From positions 4,938 through 50,934 of the forward strand of contig JACFMR010000027.1 of NCBI GenBank assembly GCA_019455245.1: a stretch of DNA of 45,997 nt. Reading direction: 5' to 3'. The notes below the pieces were generated by a model, which was not told the DNA's origin, searched no databases, and saw only the letters and a program-made list of their open reading frames with translations. The stretch comes from Opitutaceae bacterium. Lineage in GTDB: Bacteria; Verrucomicrobiota; Verrucomicrobiia; Opitutales; Opitutaceae. Positions within the stretch are counted from its first letter, which is position 1. Every line of letters starts with the position of its first letter. This document shows positions 32,425-41,707 of this stretch, one piece after another. Made by a program: the position numbers and the translations under genes.

Positions 32425-33186
32425 ATGTTGCACCACCTCCTGCGTCGTTTCGTTCCCGTCCTGCTTGTTCTGGCTGCCGCCACGTCGCTGTCCGCGGCCG
32501 AACCGTCGATCATCAACCGGGCGCGGGCTTATCTTGGCGGCGAGGCCGCGCTCAATGCGGTCCACACCCTGCATTACCATGGCACCCTCGAGTTGCCCGA
32601 CGCCCCGCCGGAAAACCAAGTCGGCCCCATCGCGGTGGAGATCATTTTCCAGAAACCCTTCCGCCAGCGCAGTGTGATCACTTCCGCGCGGGGCACCGAG
32701 ATCACCGTGCTCGACGATTACGACGGTTGGCAGCGCGTGGAGGCCGCCGACGATCCCTCGCGCTGGACCCTCGTGCTCCTGAAGACCGACCAGATCAAGA
32801 GCCTGCGGGCCAATGTCTGGGAAAACCTGGCCTTTTTTCGCGGATTGGAGGCGGCCGGTGGCTCCCTGGAGGATCTCGGCCGGGCCACGGTCGACGGCGT
32901 CGTCTGCCGCAAACTCGCCTTCATCCATTCGCCCGACGTCACCTTCTACCGGTATTTCGACGAATCCAGCGGCCGGCTCGTGCTGACCGAGACCAAACGG
33001 GGCGAGAGCATCCGGGAAGAGGGCTACCTGGAGGTCAACGGCATCAAGTTTCCCCGCGTGCTGGTCACCGAGACCACCCAGCCCGACGGCAGCCGGCGCA
33101 CGGTTCGCATCACGTTTGAACGGGTCACGGTCAACACTCCGGTGGCGGAAAGCCAGTTCGCGATGCCGCCCCTGATTTCGCCATAA
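32425..33186 (+). CDS. Secreted LolA-like lipoprotein-binding-fold protein
   Basis: The ATG at 32425 gives 253 residues with a signal peptide (MLHHLLRRFVPVLLVLAAAT, cleavage likely after SLSAA at about residue 25), so it is exported to the periplasm or surface. The mature part resembles the outer-membrane lipoprotein-sorting (LolA/LolB-like) group: YLGGEAALNAVHTLHYHGTL at the start, a beta-rich body with ITVLDDYDGWQRV, and GYLEVNGIKFPRVLVTET followed by FERVTVNTPV near the end. This pattern is common in uncharacterised PVC and Acidobacteria proteins. Function is unknown. It lies between guaA and hisD. Confidence 0.7.
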   Translation: MLHHLLRRFVPVLLVLAAATSLSAAEPSIINRARAYLGGEAALNAVHTLHYHGTLELPDAPPENQVGPIAVEIIFQKPFRQRSVITSARGTEITVLDDYDGWQRVEAADDPSRWTLVLLKTDQIKSLRANVWENLAFFRGLEAAGGSLEDLGRATVDGVVCRKLAFIHSPDVTFYRYFDESSGRLVLTETKRGESIREEGYLEVNGIKFPRVLVTETTQPDGSRRTVRITFERVTVNTPVAESQFAMPPLISP

Positions 33187-33235
33187 ATCGCGCGCGGGAT
33201 TGCCTCCGGGCCCGATTCCGCGCTTTGTGTGCGCT

Positions 33236-34534
33236 GTGCGTCTGCTCAACACCACAGCCAAGCCATTTGACCAAGCGCTCGCGGAGTTCTGCCGCGGTGC
33301 CGAAACTCCGCGCGAAATCATCGATACGGTGGCAGCCATCCTCGCCGACATCCGGCGCCGCGGGGACACGGCGGTGGCGCAATACGCCGCCAAGTTTGAC
33401 GGCGCCAAACTGCGCCCCCGTGACTTCCGCGTGGCTCCCGCCGAAATCGCCGCCGCCCACGGCCGGTTGCCGCTGGCCGAGAAGCGGGCCCTGCGTGCCG
33501 CCCACGCCAATATCGTCGCTTTCAACCGCCAGGGCCAGCCGCGTGCGTGGCAGGCGCGCAACCGTCAGGGTGCCACCGTCGGCGAAAAACACGATCCCAT
33601 CCGTCGCGTGGGCATTTACGTGCCGGGCGGCCAGGTACCGCTGGTATCCACGGTCCTGATGACCGTCAGCCTCGCGCGCATTGCCGGCTGCCCTGAGATC
33701 GCAGTTTTCACGCCGTCCGACCGCGAGGGCCGGGTGGCGGACGGTTTGCTGGGTGCCTTGCATCACCTCGGCATTACCGAGGTTTATCGCATCGGCGGCG
33801 TGCAGGCCGTCGGCGCGATGGCCTACGGCACGGCCACCATTCCGGCCGTGGACAAGATCTTTGGCCCGGGCAATGCCTACGTGTGCGAGGCCAAACGGCA
33901 GGTGTTCGGCACCGTCGGCGTGGATTCGCTGCCCGGTCCCAGCGAGGTCATGATCATCGCCGATGCGACCGCGCGGGCTGATTTTGTTGCCTCCGACCTG
34001 CTCGCCCAGGCCGAACACGGTTCGGGCCGCGAGAAAATCTACCTCGTGGCGGATACAGAAAAACTCGTGCGCGCCATCGCCGCCGAAGTGGAGCGTCAGC
34101 TGCAATCCCTGCCGCGTGCCGAAAAGATCCGCCGCGTGCTCGCCGAGGGCTGGCTTGCCGTCGTTGATCCCGGCCTGAAACGCGCCGCGACGGTCGCCAA
34201 CTACGTCGCACCCGAGCACCTTGAGTTGATCGTCAAGGCACGCGCGGTGCCACCGCTGGTCAAGGCGATCACGACCGCGGGCGCGATCATGATCGGCAAC
34301 CACACGCCCACCGCCTTGGGCGATTTTACCGCCGGTCCCAGCCACGTGCTGCCGACCGGTCGCACCGGCCGGTTTTTCAGCGGCCTGCGCGTGGCCGATT
34401 TCATGCGGCGCACCAGCATTGTTCGCTACGACGCTCGCAGCGTGCGGGCCGGTCACAAGGTGGTGGCGGCTTTCGCCGCCATGGAACAACTGGCGGCCCA
34501 CGGTCGTTCGGTGGAAATCCGCGCGCTCGACTGA
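33236..34534 (+). CDS. hisD: Histidinol dehydrogenase
   Basis: HisD oxidises L-histidinol to L-histidine in two NAD-dependent steps using zinc. Signatures: RVGIYVPGGQVPLVSTVLMT, IGGVQAVGAMAYGTATIPAV and DKIFGPGNAYV, then QAEHGSGREK and the catalytic pair E327-H328 in APEHLELI. GDFTAGPSHVLPTGRTGRFF is the metal-site end. No ATG is available; the GTG at 33236 (MRLLNTTAKPFD) gives 432 residues and puts the catalytic pair within one residue of Escherichia coli E326/H327. GTG 33227 and TTG 33200 are alternatives. hisC follows after 5 nt. Confidence 0.95.
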   Translation: MRLLNTTAKPFDQALAEFCRGAETPREIIDTVAAILADIRRRGDTAVAQYAAKFDGAKLRPRDFRVAPAEIAAAHGRLPLAEKRALRAAHANIVAFNRQGQPRAWQARNRQGATVGEKHDPIRRVGIYVPGGQVPLVSTVLMTVSLARIAGCPEIAVFTPSDREGRVADGLLGALHHLGITEVYRIGGVQAVGAMAYGTATIPAVDKIFGPGNAYVCEAKRQVFGTVGVDSLPGPSEVMIIADATARADFVASDLLAQAEHGSGREKIYLVADTEKLVRAIAAEVERQLQSLPRAEKIRRVLAEGWLAVVDPGLKRAATVANYVAPEHLELIVKARAVPPLVKAITTAGAIMIGNHTPTALGDFTAGPSHVLPTGRTGRFFSGLRVADFMRRTSIVRYDARSVRAGHKVVAAFAAMEQLAAHGRSVEIRALD

Positions 34535-34539
34535 TTCCC

Positions 34540-35643
34540 GTGCAAACTCCGTCATTGCAATCCCTGGCCCTGCCGCACGTGGCGCGGCTCCACGCCTACA
34601 CTCCCGGCCTCCAGCCCACGGAGCCCGGCTGGACCAAGCTCAACACCAACGAGTGCCCGTATCCGCCCAGCCCGCGCGTGGCCGAGGCCGTCCGGCGCGA
34701 ACTGGGGCAGGGCGGCGAATCGCTCCGCCTTTATCCCAATCCGCGCAGCGCCCCGTTGCGCGCGGCGGTCGCGGCCCTGCATGGCTTGCAGGAGGAGAAC
34801 GTGTGCATCGGCAACGGCTCCGATGACATCCTCAACCTGTTGGTGCGTTGCTTCTGCACCCCCGCGGCAGCGGCGGGTTTCACGCTGCCCAGTTATTCCC
34901 TCTATCCGGTTTTGGTCGGCATTCAGGACGGCGGCAGCGAGGTCATCGCGTTTGACCGCAGCATGAAGTTGCCAGTGGAGCAGATCGCGGCGTCGCGTGC
35001 CAAGATTTTCTTTCTCACCTCGCCCAATGCCCCGACCGGCGTGGGCTTCACCAACGCCGAGATCGAGCAGGTGCTGACCCGCTACGCCGGTGTGTTGGTC
35101 GTCGACGAGGCCTATGCCCCGTTTGCCCGGGGAAATGCCGTGCCGTTGCTCGCCGGGCATCCGCGGCTCGTGATTGTGCGCACGCTCTCCAAGGCCTACG
35201 CCTTGGCCGGCATCCGGGTCGGCTACGCGCTGGCGCATCCGGAGTTGATCGGGCTGCTCGATCGCGTGCGCGACAGCTACAACGTCAACCGGCTTTCGCA
35301 GGCCGCCGCGCTCGCGGCCCTGACCGATACCGAGTACTATGCCGGCATCGTGGCGCGGGTGAAGGCCACCCGCGACCGGTGCGTGGCCGACTTCACCGCG
35401 CAGGGTTGGTTCACCTATCCGTCCGAGGCGAATTTCATCTTTACCGAGCCGCGCAACGCCCGCGGCGAAACCGGCGCGGCCGTGGCCAAATCCGCCTACG
35501 ACCACCTCGTGCGACACAAGGTGCTGGTGCGTTACTTTCCGAGCCATGCCTTGACCGAGACCTTCCTGCGTATCAGCGTCGGCACGGATGACGAGATGCT
35601 CGTCCTCCGGCAAAACCTCGCAGCATGGCAAAAACACGCATAA
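34540..35643 (+). CDS. hisC: Histidinol-phosphate aminotransferase
   Basis: HisC is a PLP-dependent class I/II aminotransferase that makes L-histidinol phosphate from imidazole acetol phosphate and glutamate. The 367-residue protein starts with GTG 5 nt after hisD. Signatures: [48 protein letters not shown] and the PLP lysine K218 in [17 protein letters not shown]. The C-terminus has [17 protein letters not shown]. It overlaps hisB by 19 nt. Broader aromatic substrates are possible, but the his context supports HisC. Confidence 0.94.
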   Translation: MQTPSLQSLALPHVARLHAYTPGLQPTEPGWTKLNTNECPYPPSPRVAEAVRRELGQGGESLRLYPNPRSAPLRAAVAALHGLQEENVCIGNGSDDILNLLVRCFCTPAAAAGFTLPSYSLYPVLVGIQDGGSEVIAFDRSMKLPVEQIAASRAKIFFLTSPNAPTGVGFTNAEIEQVLTRYAGVLVVDEAYAPFARGNAVPLLAGHPRLVIVRTLSKAYALAGIRVGYALAHPELIGLLDRVRDSYNVNRLSQAAALAALTDTEYYAGIVARVKATRDRCVADFTAQGWFTYPSEANFIFTEPRNARGETGAAVAKSAYDHLVRHKVLVRYFPSHALTETFLRISVGTDDEMLVLRQNLAAWQKHA

Positions 35644-36221
35644 GCACGGTCCGCCGCAAGACGGCCGAAACCGACATCATCCTCACCCTCGGGATCGACG
35701 GCACCGGTGTGTCGAAAATCGACACCGGCGTGCCGTTTTTCGACCACATGCTCACGCTCTTTGCCAAGCACGGTCTCTTCGATCTCGAGATCAGGGCGCA
35801 GGGCGACAACGACGTGGATTATCATCACACCGTCGAGGATGTCGGCCTGGTGCTCGGCGATGCCTTCAAGCAGGCCTTGGGCGAGAAGCTGGGCATCAGG
35901 CGCTACGGTTCCTTTCTGCTCCCGATGGACGAATCGCTGGCCCGTGTGGTTGTCGATTTGAGCGGCCGCGCCTGCCTCGTTTACGATGCGGTCGCCCCCA
36001 CGATGTTTGTCCGTGATTTCAACATCGTGCTGGTGAAGGAATTCTGCCGGGCCTTCAGCAACGCCGTGGGCTGCAATCTCCACGTCAAGCTGGAGTACGG
36101 CGAGGAACCGCACCATGTCGCCGAGGCCATCTTCAAGGGCTTGGCCCGCGCCCTCGACCTAGCCACCCAAATCGACCCGCGCACCGCCGGCTCATTGCCG
36201 AGCACCAAGGGTTCGCTGTAG
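35625..36221 (+). CDS. hisB: Imidazoleglycerol-phosphate dehydratase (monofunctional)
   Basis: HisB dehydrates imidazole glycerol phosphate to imidazole acetol phosphate, the substrate of HisC. The 198-residue protein lacks the phosphatase domain of the enterobacterial bifunctional enzyme. The manganese-binding repeats are seen: [20 protein letters not shown] and [19 protein letters not shown] in the first half, and [18 protein letters not shown] in the second. The end is STKGSL, as in the family. The ATG overlaps the end of hisC by 19 nt, which indicates coupling. Confidence 0.96.
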   Translation: MAKTRISTVRRKTAETDIILTLGIDGTGVSKIDTGVPFFDHMLTLFAKHGLFDLEIRAQGDNDVDYHHTVEDVGLVLGDAFKQALGEKLGIRRYGSFLLPMDESLARVVVDLSGRACLVYDAVAPTMFVRDFNIVLVKEFCRAFSNAVGCNLHVKLEYGEEPHHVAEAIFKGLARALDLATQIDPRTAGSLPSTKGSL

Positions 36222-36233
36222 GTGAAGCGAGCA

Positions 36234-36289
36234 GCCGCGTTTGCGGATTCAGCCCGTTCCGAACGGAGTGAGAATCCGCCAAACGTGGC
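36234..36289. repeat. 56-nt imperfect palindrome after hisB
   Basis: GCCGCGTTTGCGGATTC (36234-36250) pairs with 36272-36289 over 17 positions with one bulged C and one G-U. The loop holds a second palindrome, CCGTT-CCG-AACGG (36254-36266). It lies between the convergent hisB and SGNH hydrolase genes. It may work as a two-way terminator, although U tracts are missing, or it may be a REP/MITE-like repeat. No second copy exists in this window. Confidence 0.6.
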
Positions 36290-36293
36290 GTGC

Positions 36294-36995
36294 CTACCGT
36301 TGCGATTTCTGCATCACGCCGGCTTCGCGCAAGGTCTCGCTGACGATGCGGGTCCATGCGGCGTAGCCCGCTTCGCTGAGGTGGAGTCCGTCGGACTTGA
36401 ACCAGGTCGCCGCAGGCTTTGACCCGTCAGGACCGAGCATGGGGGTGGCTACGTCGGCAAAATAAAGGCCCGGCGTGGCCGCGCAGTGCGCACGGAGGGC
36501 GGCGTTGACCTCACGCATGGCGGGCCAGAGCTGCCACCGGCTCACGCTCGGCTTGATCGCGATGATGACGACCGGCACCCCGGGGTGAACCTGCTGCGTG
36601 CGCGCAACAAAGGTCATGAAGTCATTCGTGACCTGCTCGACACTGCGTCCTTGGCTGATGTCGTTGTCACCCGAATAGAGAACGACCGCCCGCGGGTGGT
36701 GGACGGCGACGAGACGGTCAAAATGATGAATCGCATCCGACAGCGTGGAACCGCCGAAGCCGTTGTTGATGAGCTTTTCTCCCGGCCAGGAGGCGGCGAG
36801 GTTCCACATTCTGATGCTGGAGCTGCCGACGAAGAGCAGGGCATCACCGGCGACGGGAGCCGTGGTGTCACGGGCGGCGAAAGCCGCGATGTCGGCATCC
36901 CACTTGGTCGGATCGGCGGGGACCTTTGCAATCGACGGCGTCGGCAGGCATGCGAGTGTCGCGAAGGCGAGGATAACGAGAAGTGAACGGATCAT
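36294..36995 (-). CDS. SGNH/GDSL-type hydrolase with signal peptide
   Basis: This 233-residue exported esterase/lipase-type protein reads on the minus strand. The ATG at 36995 gives the signal peptide MIRSLLVILAFATLACLPTP with likely cleavage after SIA (about residue 23). SGNH blocks: GSSSIRMW with serine S59, the glycine of NNGFGGST, the asparagine of YSGDNDI, and D202-x2-H205 in DGLHLSEAGY. The family acts on acyl or acetyl esters, often sugar-linked, outside the cytoplasm; the substrate cannot be deduced. It interrupts the his genes on the opposite strand and is divergent from hisH with 150 nt between. Confidence 0.88.
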   Translation of the reverse strand: MIRSLLVILAFATLACLPTPSIAKVPADPTKWDADIAAFAARDTTAPVAGDALLFVGSSSIRMWNLAASWPGEKLINNGFGGSTLSDAIHHFDRLVAVHHPRAVVLYSGDNDISQGRSVEQVTNDFMTFVARTQQVHPGVPVVIIAIKPSVSRWQLWPAMREVNAALRAHCAATPGLYFADVATPMLGPDGSKPAATWFKSDGLHLSEAGYAAWTRIVSETLREAGVMQKSQR

Positions 36996-37145
36996 CGCAG
37001 GGGTAAATCTGCCGCGGTCTGGCGCGGTTGGCAAAATCGCAATGCAGTGACGGCATGGTCCCGCCGGCAGGAAGCGTCGGACGGTACGGTCGTTTTTTGA
37101 TTTTCAGGGTGGATGCCGGAGGTGTCGCGGCTAAGGTGACGCGCG

Positions 37146-37778
37146 ATGTCCGCACCCATCATTGCAATCATCGACTACGGCATGGGCAACCTGCGCAGTG
37201 TCGCCAAGGCCGTCGAGACGGCCGGCGGCGCCGTGCGTCTGGTCACCCGGCCCGACGAAATCGGGTCCGCGGCCGGCTTGGTTTTGCCCGGAGTGGGGGC
37301 CCTGGCGGATTGCATCACCGCGCTCAAGGCCGATGGTTTGGACGGCGCGGTGCGCGATTGGATCGCGGCGGACCGGCCGTTCCTCGGCGTCTGTCTCGGC
37401 TTGCAGGCGCTGTTCGAGTTCTCCGAGGAGGCCGATACGCCCGGGTTGGGCATTTTCCCTGGTCGGGTGGTGCGGTTTCGGTCCGCGCCCGGGCTCAAGG
37501 TGCCGCACATGGGGTGGAACACGGTCCGCTTCGTGCAGCCCGGTTCCCCGCTGATCCGTGGCCTCGCGCCGAACGGGGAGGCGTTTTATTTCGTGCACAG
37601 CTATCACTGCGTTCCGGCCGACCCCGCCTTGGTGCTGGCGGAGTGCGACCACGGGGTGAAATTCACCGCGGCGATTGCCCGCGGGCGGTGTTTTGCCACC
37701 CAGTTTCACCCGGAAAAAAGCCAGGGCAAGGGCGTGCAACTCTACCGTAATTTCGTTGCCCTGGCCGCCGGCAGCTGA
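37146..37778 (+). CDS. hisH: Imidazole glycerol phosphate synthase, glutaminase subunit
   Basis: HisH (210 residues) releases ammonia from glutamine for HisF, forming imidazole glycerol phosphate and AICAR. Signatures: [20 protein letters not shown] at the start, LVLPGVGAL, nucleophile C83 in [25 protein letters not shown] and H188-E190 in [10 protein letters not shown]. It is separated from hisDCB by the minus-strand SGNH gene; its partner hisF is not in the window. The ATG is the first of the frame, with no clear Shine-Dalgarno sequence. Confidence 0.96.
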   Translation: MSAPIIAIIDYGMGNLRSVAKAVETAGGAVRLVTRPDEIGSAAGLVLPGVGALADCITALKADGLDGAVRDWIAADRPFLGVCLGLQALFEFSEEADTPGLGIFPGRVVRFRSAPGLKVPHMGWNTVRFVQPGSPLIRGLAPNGEAFYFVHSYHCVPADPALVLAECDHGVKFTAAIARGRCFATQFHPEKSQGKGVQLYRNFVALAAGS

Positions 37779-37900
37779 GGCGGCCGCGGTTGATCCCGCC
37801 CCGGGATTATTCACCGCGAAAAAAACCGGCCGAAAGTGGCGGATGGTGCGCTTCTTTGCTTTGCAAGCGGCTGGGAAACCCATTGGTTTTGTCAGTTACC

Positions 37901-39196
37901 ATGGCAACCACCGCAACGCTCACCCTCGAGGGCAAACCCTATGAACTGCCGGTCATGACCGGCACGGAAGGAGAAAAGGCGATCGACGTCCGGCAATTGC
38001 GCAAGGAATCGGGGTATGTCTGCTACGACCAAGGCTACGGCAACACCGGCTCCTGCGAGAGCCAGATCACCTACCTCGACGGCGACAACGGCATTCTGCG
38101 CCACCGCGGTTACCCGATCGAGCAGCTCGCGGAGCAGTCTGAGTTTGTCGAGACCGCCTACCTGATCATTTACGGCGACCTGCCCAATCCCAAGGAACGT
38201 CGCGACTTCGGCGACCTGATGCGGCAGCACGCCGCCATCGACACGCAGATGCTGCGCATCTTCGAGGGCTTCCCCCGCGAAGCGCCCCCGATGGGCATGC
38301 TCACCTCCATCGTCAGCTCGATGGCCGCATATTACCCGAGTCTCGCCACCAACAACTTCGAGAGCGATCTGGCGAACTTCGACCTGACCGCGGCCATGGC
38401 CATCTCGAAGATCCGCACCATCGTGGCCGGCGTTTACCGCTACCGCCACGGCATGCCCTTCAACTACCCGAAGGACATTCCGTTCTGCGACAACTTCCTC
38501 CACCTGATGTTCTCCGAGCCCTACAAGGACTACGTGACCATCCCGGAGGTTTCCCGCGCGCTCAATCTCATCCTCCTGCTGCACGCCGACCACGAGCAGA
38601 ATTGCAGCACGTCCACTGTGCGCATGGTCGGTTCCAGCGGTGCCAATCTCTTCACCTCGCTCGCCGCCGGCATCTGCGCGCTGTCCGGCCCGCTGCACGG
38701 CGGCGCCAACACCGCGGTCATGCAGATGCTGCAGACCATCCACGACGAGGGCGACGACGGCACGCGCTTCATCGAGTCCGCCAAGTCCGGCGACAAAAAC
38801 CACCGGCTGATGGGCTTCGGCCATGCCGTGTATCGCAATTACGATCCGCGCGCGCGCATCATCGGTCACGCCTGCGATGTCGTGCTCAACAAGCTCGGCA
38901 TCGTTGATCCGCTGCTCGACATCGCCAAGAAGCTCGAGGAGGCCGCGCTCAAGGACGAGTATTTCCTTTCGCGTAAGCTCTACCCGAACGTGGACTTCTA
39001 CTCGGGCATCATCATGCGTGCACTGGGCATCCCCACCGAGCTGTTCACCACCATGTTCGCCATCGGCCGCTCCCCCGGCTGGATCGCCAACTGGAAGGAG
39101 GTGGCCTCGCAGCCCAAGGGCCGCATCTACCGCCCGCGCCAGCTTTACACCGGCCCGGTCAAGCGCGACTACGTGCCGATGGCCCGCCGCCACTGA
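37901..39196 (+). CDS. gltA: Citrate synthase
   Basis: GltA condenses acetyl-CoA and oxaloacetate to citrate, the entry step of the TCA cycle. The ATG at 37901 gives 431 residues, similar to type II hexameric enzymes. The catalytic triad is H266 (SGPLHGGAN), H308 ([14 protein letters not shown]) and D365 (NVDFYSGI), within 1-3 residues of Escherichia coli H264/H305/D362. The N-terminus holds [20 protein letters not shown] and [20 protein letters not shown]. The frame stays open upstream, but that part lacks family similarity. The 122-nt gap after hisH probably holds its promoter, though I see no good match. Confidence 0.97.
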   Translation: MATTATLTLEGKPYELPVMTGTEGEKAIDVRQLRKESGYVCYDQGYGNTGSCESQITYLDGDNGILRHRGYPIEQLAEQSEFVETAYLIIYGDLPNPKERRDFGDLMRQHAAIDTQMLRIFEGFPREAPPMGMLTSIVSSMAAYYPSLATNNFESDLANFDLTAAMAISKIRTIVAGVYRYRHGMPFNYPKDIPFCDNFLHLMFSEPYKDYVTIPEVSRALNLILLLHADHEQNCSTSTVRMVGSSGANLFTSLAAGICALSGPLHGGANTAVMQMLQTIHDEGDDGTRFIESAKSGDKNHRLMGFGHAVYRNYDPRARIIGHACDVVLNKLGIVDPLLDIAKKLEEAALKDEYFLSRKLYPNVDFYSGIIMRALGIPTELFTTMFAIGRSPGWIANWKEVASQPKGRIYRPRQLYTGPVKRDYVPMARRH

Positions 39197-39211
39197 GCGG
39201 CGCCCCCGCCG

Positions 39212-39964
39212 TCATTCCGGTTTCCCACCCGAAGCCGCCGGTTTGTCGCCGGCGGCTTCGCCGTGCATGAGTTCCTCCAGCGTGAATCCCGTGGCGGTCT
39301 GCAGCCCCTTGATGAAACGCCACAGCGCGAACATCATCATCACCATGCTGGGCACGGCGATGACCGGCCAGCTCCAGAGCTGCATCTTGGCGAGCTCGCC
39401 GTTGAATTCCTCCGTGCCGGCGGGACTGCGCAAGAGGAACCGGGCCAGCGCGTAATTCAGCACCGCGCTGATGAAAAACGCCGTGGCCAGCAGATAGCTC
39501 GCGCGCCGCAGCAACCGGGTCAGCTCGGACCGGTTGCCCCGCGCTTCGAGTTGCGATTCGATGCGCGGCACGTCCATGATCTGCGGATTGTAGAGAAACT
39601 CCCGCACCAGCGGCAGCTTGGCCCGCAACGAGGCCAGCACCGCCAGCCCGATCACGGCCGGAATCGCGGCCTCCTTGACCGCAAACCAGAACCCGTCGAG
39701 CCGCAGCAAGCCGAAACCGCCCGTGATCAGCACGCTGGTGAAACCGATGATCGAGACGAAATTGCAGCGCCGTCGACGCACGAAATCCTGGATGCCGTAG
39801 CCCACCGGAAAGGCCAGCGCCACCACCAGTCCCCAGGTCGGCCCCAGCGACTGCTCGCCGCTGAATTTCGCCAGGATCAGCGTCGGCACGGCCACGTTGC
39901 AAATCAGGTTGAGCAGCAGGTTTTCGCGTTTCGGCGCGCGGGCGGGGGCGGGAGAGGCGTTCAT
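39212..39964 (-). CDS. VC0807-type multi-pass membrane protein
   Basis: This 250-residue minus-strand protein has about five or six hydrophobic segments: LLLNLICNVAVPTLILAKF, WGLVVALAFPVGYGIQDFV, FVSIIGFTSVLITGGFGLL, EAAIPAVIGLAVLASL, a pair around SYLLATAFFISAVLNYAL, and WPVIAVPSMVMMMFALWRFI. This matches the uncharacterised VC0807 family of bacterial membrane proteins. The ATG at 39964 (MNASPAPARAPKRENLL) is preferred to a GTG 24 nt upstream. The C-terminal tail is hydrophilic (AAGDKPAASGGKPE). It is convergent with gltA (15-nt gap) and divergent from pdxJ. Role unknown. Confidence 0.75.
   Translation of the reverse strand: MNASPAPARAPKRENLLLNLICNVAVPTLILAKFSGEQSLGPTWGLVVALAFPVGYGIQDFVRRRRCNFVSIIGFTSVLITGGFGLLRLDGFWFAVKEAAIPAVIGLAVLASLRAKLPLVREFLYNPQIMDVPRIESQLEARGNRSELTRLLRRASYLLATAFFISAVLNYALARFLLRSPAGTEEFNGELAKMQLWSWPVIAVPSMVMMMFALWRFIKGLQTATGFTLEELMHGEAAGDKPAASGGKPE
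39231..39259. other. Strong hairpin inside the VC0807-type gene end, after gltA
   Basis: GAAGCCGCCGG (39231-39241) pairs perfectly with CCGGCGGCTTC (39249-39259) around a 7-nt loop. It is 35 nt beyond the gltA stop and lies in the last codons of the convergent gene. It could end or protect the gltA mRNA. Neither strand shows a good U tract, so termination is uncertain. Confidence 0.35.
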
Positions 39965-40020
39965 TTCGTTTTTGCGTTGGAGAATCACCGCGCGCTTAAT
40001 GAGGTCAAACCTCCGTCCTG

Positions 40021-40764
40021 ATGATTCTTCTTGGTGTAAACATCGACCACTGCGCCACCGTGCGCCAAGCCCGCTACCGTGGGGCGGAGCCGGCGTCCGG
40101 CCGCGCCATCGAGCCCGATCCCGTCACCCTGGCCCTGCTCGCTGAACAGGCGGGGGCTGACGGCATTACCGTGCACCTGCGGGAGGACCGCCGCCACATC
40201 CAGGAACATGATGTCCGGCGTCTGCGCGAAACCATCGCCACCCGGCTCAACTTGGAGATGGCCTGCACGCCGGCCATGATCCGGTACGCCCTCGCGCTTC
40301 GGCCCGAAGCGGTCTGCGTGGTGCCCGAAAACCGGGCCGAAATCACCACCGAGGGCGGCCTTGATGTGGTGGGCAACCGCGAACGCGTGCGCGACTGCAT
40401 CGCCGCCATGAACGATGCCGGCATCAAGACCAGTCTCTTCATCGATCCCGACCAGCCCCAGATCGAACTCGCGGCCGAGCTGGGCGCGCCGTGGGTTGAA
40501 CTCCACACCGGTGCCTACGCCAACGCCTATTACGGGTCGGATCGTGCGCGGGAGTTTCAGCGCCTGCGGCTTGGCTGCGCGCGCGCCCATGAGTGCGGCC
40601 TCACGGTCAACGCCGGTCACGGCATCAACTATGTCAACATCGCCGAGGTGCGCACGCTGCCGCACCTGCACGAGCTGAACATTGGCCACAGTATCATCAG
40701 CCGCGCGCTCTTCACCGGCATTGGCGAGGCCGTGCGCGAGATGAAGGCGCGCATGAACCCATGA
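40021..40764 (+). CDS. pdxJ: Pyridoxine 5'-phosphate synthase
   Basis: PdxJ makes pyridoxine 5'-phosphate from deoxyxylulose 5-phosphate and aminoacetone phosphate derivatives in DXP-dependent vitamin B6 synthesis. The 247-residue protein shows LLGVNIDHCATVRQARY, EPDPVTLALLAEQAGADGIT, VHLREDRRHIQEHDV, NLEMACTP, CVVPENRAEITTEGGLDV and LTVNAGHGINYVNIAEV. Between QAR and EPDPV it has a longer loop (YRGAEPASGRAI) than many homologues. Its stop overlaps the acpS start as ATGA. Confidence 0.96.
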   Translation: MILLGVNIDHCATVRQARYRGAEPASGRAIEPDPVTLALLAEQAGADGITVHLREDRRHIQEHDVRRLRETIATRLNLEMACTPAMIRYALALRPEAVCVVPENRAEITTEGGLDVVGNRERVRDCIAAMNDAGIKTSLFIDPDQPQIELAAELGAPWVELHTGAYANAYYGSDRAREFQRLRLGCARAHECGLTVNAGHGINYVNIAEVRTLPHLHELNIGHSIISRALFTGIGEAVREMKARMNP

Positions 40765-41180
40765 GCGGCGCCCCGGCCCTTCGTTTGCCGCCCGGCGGTG
40801 TTGTGCTCGGATTGGGGTGCGACCTGATCGAGGTTGAGCGCATCCGCGCGGTTTTGGATCGCCACGGCGAGCGTTTCCTGCAACGCGTCTTCACCGCGGA
40901 GGAGCGGGCCTACTGCGCCGGACTCAAGCATCCGCACAAGCACTACGCCGCGCGCTGGGCGGCCAAGGAAGCCGTGGCCAAAACCTTCACCACCGGCATT
41001 GGCGCGGAGCTGGAGTGGACGTCGATCTCGGTCGGCCGCGGCGAGCGCGGTGAGCCGCTCGTACGGCTCGACGACAAGGGTGCGGCGTTGCTGCGCGCGG
41101 TCGGTGGCACCGGGGTCTTGGTTTCCCTTTCGCACACCGAAACCCATGCCATGGCGGTGGCGGCCCTGGTCCGGAGTTGA
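40761..41180 (+). CDS. acpS: Holo-[acyl-carrier-protein] synthase
   Basis: AcpS transfers 4'-phosphopantetheine from CoA to acyl carrier protein. The 139-residue protein has both family motifs: D21 in GLGCDLIEVERI and E69 in ARWAAKEAVAKTFTTGIG, the two magnesium ligands. The end VSLSHTETHAMAVAALV is typical. It overlaps pdxJ by 4 nt (ATGA), and the pdxJ-acpS pairing is common in bacteria. The first 12 residues (MSGAPALRLPPG) are extra compared with the shortest homologues. Confidence 0.95.
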   Translation: MSGAPALRLPPGGVVLGLGCDLIEVERIRAVLDRHGERFLQRVFTAEERAYCAGLKHPHKHYAARWAAKEAVAKTFTTGIGAELEWTSISVGRGERGEPLVRLDDKGAALLRAVGGTGVLVSLSHTETHAMAVAALVRS

Positions 41181-41185
41181 ACATC

Positions 41186-41707
41186 ATGGACGAACCTGAG
41201 ACAGAACGCCGGCCCTCGATTCGAAAACTCTCCAAGACCCCGTCGTGGATCTCGCTCGGGTTTGTGCTCGGCGCGCTCTTCGTCTGGTTTTTGCCCCGGC
41301 CGGCGCCGGAGGTCATCGAGGTGCCGGTCAAGGACCCCAACCCCCCGCTCGTGGCCACGCGCACGCAGCCCGACTTTGCTGTGATCGAGGTCGTGTTCGC
41401 GGAGTGGAGCCAACATGCCGTCTGGGAACACGACCTGACGGAGGTCGCCATGTGGGATGTGGAGACGGGCAAATACAGCCGCTATTACGAGGTGCTGCGG
41501 GTGGGCGACCGGTATTTTTTCCGTTCCATCGCCGGGCTTACCCGGCCCGTGCTGACCCACGGAGTCGATGTCTCCGCCCCGTTGCTGTTCACCGAGCCCG
41601 AAGCCCGGCGGCGCGAATGGCTGGAGCAAAAGGACGATGAAACTTGGCGCGCCATCACTGATTCGATCCGGGAGCGTTCAAGCCAGTCCCGCGAACCGCG
41701 GCCATGA
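41186..41707 (+). CDS. Hypothetical protein with one transmembrane helix
   Basis: This 173-residue protein has a short basic N-terminus, one membrane helix (about 21-36, WISLGFVLGALFVWFL) and a soluble part beginning PRPAPEVIEVPVKD. The distal part holds two Trp/acidic segments (EVVFAEWSQHAVWEHDLTEV and VGDRYFFRSIAGL) and a charged C-terminus. I recognise no domain. ATG 41186 is chosen; a TTG at 41177 would overlap the acpS stop by 4 nt. It ends with an ATGA overlap into nnr, so it belongs to the pdxJ-acpS-nnr-dprA run. Confidence 0.75.
   Translation: MDEPETERRPSIRKLSKTPSWISLGFVLGALFVWFLPRPAPEVIEVPVKDPNPPLVATRTQPDFAVIEVVFAEWSQHAVWEHDLTEVAMWDVETGKYSRYYEVLRVGDRYFFRSIAGLTRPVLTHGVDVSAPLLFTEPEARRREWLEQKDDETWRAITDSIRERSSQSREPRP

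Noticed and set aside
37790..37900. Upstream extension of gltA to an earlier start
   Set aside because: The extra 37 residues have no similarity to citrate synthase; the ATG at 37901 gives the family N-terminus and aligns the catalytic residues with known enzymes.
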